A DNA stretch of 11,188 bases from Pseudomonadota bacterium. Lineage in GTDB: Bacteria; Pseudomonadota; Gammaproteobacteria; Xanthomonadales; Xanthomonadaceae. This document shows, in pieces, positions 6,251-11,188 of the stretch (positions within the stretch are counted from its first letter, which is position 1; each line of letters begins with the position of its first letter). The stretch covers positions 1 to 11,188 of the forward strand of contig JAFAFY010000074.1 of NCBI GenBank assembly GCA_023423235.1. The letters are read 5' to 3'. A program made the translations under genes and the position numbers. The notes under the pieces were generated by a model. The model was not told where the DNA came from, did no database searches, and saw only the letters and a list, made by a program, of their open reading frames with translations.

Positions 6251-6892
6251 GTGTCGATCGAACTGTCGGCGATCGATCCGGCTTGGCGCGGAGCACTGCA
6301 CCTGGTGACGCCGCTGGAGCCGGACGCCGGCTACGTGGGCGAAGACACCAGCGATGCGCACAACGCCTTCACCCGCGAGAACTGGCTGGCGTTCCGGCGG
6401 GAACCGGACGGCCACTACCGCTTCCTCGGCGAACGCGACTACTTCCTGCTCGAGCGTCCCGCGCCGGACGTCGACAGCGCCGACATCCGCGCCTACCAGG
6501 CTGCGCGCCAGGCCGATCTGGAAGCGCACTACGCGGTGCAGCGGGCCAGCTTCGAGGCATCGAAGGCGCGCTACGCCACCTACGGCATCCTCACCTACGC
6601 CGACAGCGCGGATCCGTTGAAGCGCAACAATTGGGGCGAGGGCGCGATCCTCGACCAGTTGGGCGGCGTCACCGGCTTCGGTAACTGGACCGACTGTCCG
6701 GAGATCCCGGCGGCGTTCCGCATGGACACCGAGGACATGGAGAACGTGTTCCCTCGGCTTGGCGATGGCCGGCCGTTCCGCTTCATCGCCAGCGTGGCGG
6801 GCTATCCCTGGCAGGACACGGGCGCGGACGCGATCCTGCTGTTCTACGAGCCGGAAACGCGCACGGTGCTGTTGACCTTCGACTGGACCTGA
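6251..6892 (+). CDS. Hypothetical protein, main reading frame of a frameshifted gene
   Basis: Family not recognised. The frame from GTG 6251 encodes 213 residues, but coding character clearly extends upstream in the same frame to about 6194, so the GTG is a fallback start. The restored protein from ATG 6129 would be about 255 aa. It is soluble, without signal peptide or membrane segment, and rich in aromatic and acidic residues. A charged, possibly helical stretch lies at about 77-110 (DIRAYQAARQADLEAHYAVQ and following), with a Gly/Trp-containing block after it (NNWGEGAILDQLGGVTGFGNW). It ends in a hydrophobic strand with FDWT at the C-terminus. The general look (GG..GFGNW, a late short beta segment) faintly recalls DUF1963/YwqG-like proteins, but I cannot assign it. 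It follows orn by 4 nt in the ancestral form and is probably co-transcribed. Confidence 0.7.
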   Translation: MSIELSAIDPAWRGALHLVTPLEPDAGYVGEDTSDAHNAFTRENWLAFRREPDGHYRFLGERDYFLLERPAPDVDSADIRAYQAARQADLEAHYAVQRASFEASKARYATYGILTYADSADPLKRNNWGEGAILDQLGGVTGFGNWTDCPEIPAAFRMDTEDMENVFPRLGDGRPFRFIASVAGYPWQDTGADAILLFYEPETRTVLLTFDWT

Positions 6893-6947
6893 CGATCCCG
6901 CCGGCGGATCCGGGATTGGCGGCACCTGATGCGCACGATCTCCCGGC

Positions 6948-7110
6948 TCCTTTCCCTCGCATGTGGAGGGTGAGGACGGCCTGCTTGCGCGGCATTGCCG
7001 CGCGTGTCGAGCGAATGTCCGGCGCTGCGCCGGGCCGGGCAGGTGCGCGACGGGCGGAGGGGGACGCTTTGTCCCGCACCCCAGCCCTGTCCCGTAGACG
7101 GAGAAGGGCG
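6948..7110. repeat. Cluster of degenerate palindromic intergenic repeats
   Basis: The stretch from 6893 to 7164 holds no gene I can support. It contains an imperfect hairpin CTCCTTTCCCTC..GAGGGTGAGG (6948-6975), a near-perfect palindrome GCGCGGCA-T-TGCCGCGC (6987-7003), a GGGAC/GTCCC stem (7061-7075), and GCCCTGTCCCG..GGAGAAGGGC (7084-7109) preceded by CACCCCA. The first and last resemble the better-preserved repeats at 7236-7259 and 7302-7323, so this looks like an older copy of the same repeat family. I see nothing between 7111 and 7164. Confidence 0.5.
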
Positions 7111-7164
7111 ATGCCGTGCGCCTGGATGTTCGTGCCGATCAGCTGGCGCGGAGCGCTGCGCAGG

Positions 7165-7192
7165 AAAAAGCCCGGGAAGATCCGGGCTCTTT
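7165..7192 (-). terminator. Rho-independent terminator, probably of ppsA
   Basis: The stem AGCCCGG (7169-7175) / CCGGGCT (7182-7188) closes a six-base loop. Read on the minus strand it is followed by a T-run (TTTTT then CC); on the plus strand by CTTTCTT. It therefore works best for minus-strand transcripts from ppsA and may also end the plus-strand operon that stops at 6892. It sits 194 nt past the ppsA stop, but only about 18 nt past it if the MITE-like element and one flanking duplication are removed. Confidence 0.8.
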
Positions 7193-7197
7193 CTTGA
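7190..7197 (+). repeat. Left 8-bp direct repeat (putative target-site duplication)
   Basis: TTTCTTGA, identical to 7366-7373 and directly adjoining the left 13-bp inverted repeat of the MITE-like element. Confidence 0.6.
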
Positions 7198-7365
7198 CCT
7201 GATTGGCACGAACCCTCAGCAACACGGTTTTACCCCCCTCCGCCGCATGCGGGGGAGGGTTGGGGTGGGGGCAAAGCAGCCCGCATCCGCCCTGCGGGCA
7301 TCTTTTCCCGCACGCGGGAGAAGGGAGACTGAAAGATCGTGCCAATCAGAAGCGTGCCAATCAGG
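7198..7365. mobile_element. MITE-like element, 168 bp, with 13-bp terminal inverted repeats
   Basis: The ends are perfect inverted repeats: CCTGATTGGCACG at 7198-7210 and CGTGCCAATCAGG at 7353-7365. Outside each end lies the same 8-bp direct repeat TTTCTTGA. The interior has no ORF of its own and is a string of hairpins: 7236-7259 (CCCTCCGCCGC/GCGGGGGAGGG, one mismatch), 7279-7299 (GCCCGCA/TGCGGGC), and 7302-7323 (CTTTTCCCG/CGGGAGAAG). A third copy of the terminal sequence, CGTGCCAATCAG at 7338-7349, precedes the right end as a 15-bp-period direct repeat. No transposase is present, so any mobility would need an enzyme supplied from elsewhere. The family is not one I can name. Confidence 0.65.
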
Positions 7366-7373
7366 TTTCTTGA
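7366..7373 (+). repeat. Right 8-bp direct repeat (putative target-site duplication)
   Basis: TTTCTTGA immediately outside the right inverted repeat, 10 bases short of the ppsA stop codon, matching 7190-7197. Confidence 0.6.
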
Positions 7374-7382
7374 TTGCAGCGG

Positions 7383-9761
<2,379 letters not shown>

Positions 9762-9870
9762 GGGAAAACTCCGTGTCGCGGTGGGAGCGCCGTGCGGGCG
9801 GCCCCGGCGCGGAACGGTTATTTTAGCCTCCCCGGGCGCCGCGGCGCTCACCCGCCGCCGCGGAGCGTGC
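9762..9870. promoter_or_regulatory. Divergent promoter region ppsA / ppsR
   Basis: A 109-bp spacer between the two starts. The only AT island in a GC-rich stretch is TTATTTTA at 9818-9825. On the minus strand it reads TAAAAT (9825-9820), a good -10 for ppsA that would leave a leader of about 50 nt; read on the plus strand, TATTTT could equally serve ppsR. No convincing -35 element is present. Each start has its own GGAG-type ribosome site. Confidence 0.4.
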
Positions 9871-10692
9871 ATGACCAGCCCCCGTCCCGTGTTCTACGTC
9901 TCCGATGGCACCGGCATCACCGCCGAAACCATCGGACACAGCCTGCTGACCCAGTTCACCGGCACCCAGTTCAGTACCAACCGGATTCCCTTCGTCGACA
10001 ACGAGGAACGCGCGCGCGAAGTGGCCGGGCTGATCCGTGCCCGCGGCGAGGCCATGGGCACGCGCCCGATCGTGATCAGTTCCTGCGTGGACTCGTCGCT
10101 GGCCGGCGTACTGGGGGAGAGCGGGGCGCTGGTGCTGGACGTGTTCGCACCCTTCATCGAACCGCTGGAGCGGGAACTGTCGGCCGCGCGCGAATCGCGC
10201 GTCGGCCGCGCGCACGGCATCGTCGATTTCGAGAGCTACCACCGCCGCATCAATGCGATGAACTTCGCCCTGACCCACGACGACGGCATGTCGGTCAACT
10301 ACGACGAGGCCGATGTCATCCTGGTCGCGGTGTCGCGCGCGGGCAAGACCCCGACCTGCATCTACCTGGCGCTGCACCACGGCGTGCGCGCGGCCAACTA
10401 TCCGTTGACCGACGAGGACCTGGAACACGACCGCCTGCCGGCACGCCTGAAGGCGCATCGCAGGAAGCTGTTCGGGCTGACGATCGACCCCGACCGGCTG
10501 GCCCAGATCCGCCAGGAACGCCGCCCCAACTCGCGCTATGCGCAGCTCGAGACCTGCCGCCGCGAGGTCGGCGCCGCCGAGGCGCTGTTCCGCGCCGAGC
10601 GCATCCCGGTACTGAGCACCACCAACACCTCGATCGAGGAGATCTCCAGCAAGGTCATGTCGACCCTGGGCATCGAGCGGGTGATGTACTGA
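9871..10692 (+). CDS. ppsR: PEP synthase regulatory protein (PSRP, DUF299; bifunctional kinase/pyrophosphorylase)
   Basis: Controls PpsA by ADP-dependent phosphorylation of the threonine two residues before the catalytic histidine, and by phosphate-dependent removal of it. The 273-aa protein shows the family signatures: FYVSDGTGITAET (8-20), FSTNRIPFVDN (34-44), FESYHRRINAMNFALTHDDG (120-139), and the P-loop VAVSRAGKTPTCIYLA (152-167, Lys159) needed for nucleotide binding. It ends with IEEISSKVM.TLGIER, as usual for the family. ATG 9871 has GGAG five bases upstream. The divergent pairing with ppsA and conservation of Thr416 and His418 in that enzyme support the PEP-synthase-specific rather than the PPDK-specific subgroup. 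Confidence 0.95.
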   Translation: MTSPRPVFYVSDGTGITAETIGHSLLTQFTGTQFSTNRIPFVDNEERAREVAGLIRARGEAMGTRPIVISSCVDSSLAGVLGESGALVLDVFAPFIEPLERELSAARESRVGRAHGIVDFESYHRRINAMNFALTHDDGMSVNYDEADVILVAVSRAGKTPTCIYLALHHGVRAANYPLTDEDLEHDRLPARLKAHRRKLFGLTIDPDRLAQIRQERRPNSRYAQLETCRREVGAAEALFRAERIPVLSTTNTSIEEISSKVMSTLGIERVMY

Positions 10693-10724
10693 ACGTGCCC
10701 GGTCGCACGGCGGAGGGCGTGCAT

Positions 10725-10759
10725 GCGATGCGGCCGTCGACGGCTGCGGCATTCATCGC
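10725..10759. terminator. Compound dyad downstream of ppsR
   Basis: Outer arms GCGATG (10725-10730) and CATCGC (10754-10759) enclose a perfect 12-base palindrome GCCGTCGACGGC (10733-10744). It lies between the ppsR stop and the next start. No T-run follows. It could be a transcription-end hairpin or an operator; the evidence is structural only. Confidence 0.25.
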
Positions 10760-10780
10760 CCAGCGTGTAGGATCGGGGCT

Positions 10781-11188
10781 ATGGTGAATGTCCAGACCCG
10801 TCGCCCCCGACTGCCCGCACTGGGACGTTTCGGCTGGTTGATGGCCCTGTATGCCGAGAACCACGTCAGCCTGACCCGCCTGTTCCGGCCCGGCGACCTC
10901 GCCCCCGGCATCTATGTTTCGGAAGTGGAAGGTGCGCTGCCGGTGCGCCTGGACATCCTGGCCCAGCACCGATACACCACCGAATTGCGGCTCAGCTACA
11001 CCATGCTCGACCCGGCCACCGGCGAACCCGACCCGTCCGCCTATTTGCGCGTGTACCGCGACGCCAGGCAGGTGGAGGCGACGCACTGCTATGTCGGCCG
11101 CCGCTGGCAGGATGTCATCGGCATGTTCCCGCCACCTTCGGAAGTGGTCGACCACCGCATGCGCATGAACACCTTCCTGGGCAAGTGG
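10781..11188 (+). CDS. DUF1249 family protein, YqiB-like (3' end beyond window)
   Basis: The first 136 codons of a DUF1249 protein, a small cytoplasmic family typified by E. coli YqiB with no established biochemical role. Diagnostic segments are ALYAENHVSLTRLF near the N-terminus, HRYTTELRLSYTML in the middle, YLRVYRDARQVEATHCY (the conserved arginine/tyrosine-Asp-Ala block), and the C-terminal HRMRMNTFLGKW. Family members usually end a few residues after this last motif, so only the extreme C-terminus is missing. The ATG at 10781 is preceded by TAGGATCGGGG as a plausible ribosome site; a GTG directly follows. In E. coli this gene sits beside cpdA and nudF; what lies downstream here is outside the window. 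Confidence 0.88.
   Translation, partial: MVNVQTRRPRLPALGRFGWLMALYAENHVSLTRLFRPGDLAPGIYVSEVEGALPVRLDILAQHRYTTELRLSYTMLDPATGEPDPSAYLRVYRDARQVEATHCYVGRRWQDVIGMFPPPSEVVDHRMRMNTFLGKW

Noticed and set aside
6916..7197. Possible 93-aa plus-strand ORF in the intergenic region
   Set aside because: It covers the degenerate palindromes and the terminator stem, has an Arg-rich composition typical of random GC-rich sequence, and lacks a ribosome site.
7191..7380. CRISPR-like or tandem-repeat array suggested by three copies of the CGTGCCAATCAG core
   Set aside because: Only two copies are direct (15-bp period) and the third is inverted at the far end, which fits terminal inverted repeats rather than repeat-spacer units.

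Overview
The window is very GC-rich (roughly two thirds to 70% by eye). Its gene content points to a gammaproteobacterium of the Lysobacterales (Xanthomonadaceae-like, for example Lysobacter, Luteimonas or Stenotrophomonas relatives): a ppsA/ppsR pair, tadA, orn, a YqiB/DUF1249 protein, and palindromic CCCTC..GAGGG intergenic repeats of the kind common in that order. Genus assignment is inference. There is no rRNA, tRNA, CRISPR array, prophage or IS transposase.

Layout: (1) 1-1115 carries the 3' part of a pirin gene whose reading frame has no stop where the family normally ends. It stays open through a strong hairpin (584-617) and across a convergent gene for a small exported protein (624-1085, minus). 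(2) 1163-3930 is a minus-strand run: a second, complete pirin; a family-6 DNA-deoxyinosine (hypoxanthine) glycosylase; and an LrgB/LrgA (CidB/CidA-type) membrane pair. (3) A LysR-type regulator (4007-4915, plus) is divergent from the lrgAB pair across a 76-bp AT-rich region with a perfect dyad. It is followed by tadA, orn and an uncharacterised gene whose 5' end is out of frame at a CCCG tetranucleotide repeat. (4) 6893-7382 is non-coding and full of palindromes. It holds a terminator and a 168-bp MITE-like element with perfect 13-bp terminal inverted repeats and 8-bp flanking direct repeats, just downstream of ppsA. (5) ppsA (minus) and ppsR (plus) are divergent and encode PEP synthase and its regulatory kinase/phosphotransferase. 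(6) A YqiB-like DUF1249 gene runs off the right edge.

Most of the window is conserved housekeeping: tRNA editing, nanoRNA turnover, gluconeogenic PEP synthesis and its control, base repair. The less ordinary signals are the MITE-like element that appears to have separated ppsA from its terminator, the frameshift located exactly at a (CCCG)n repeat, and the stop-less pirin gene overlapping its convergent neighbour. I see no convincing new multi-gene system.
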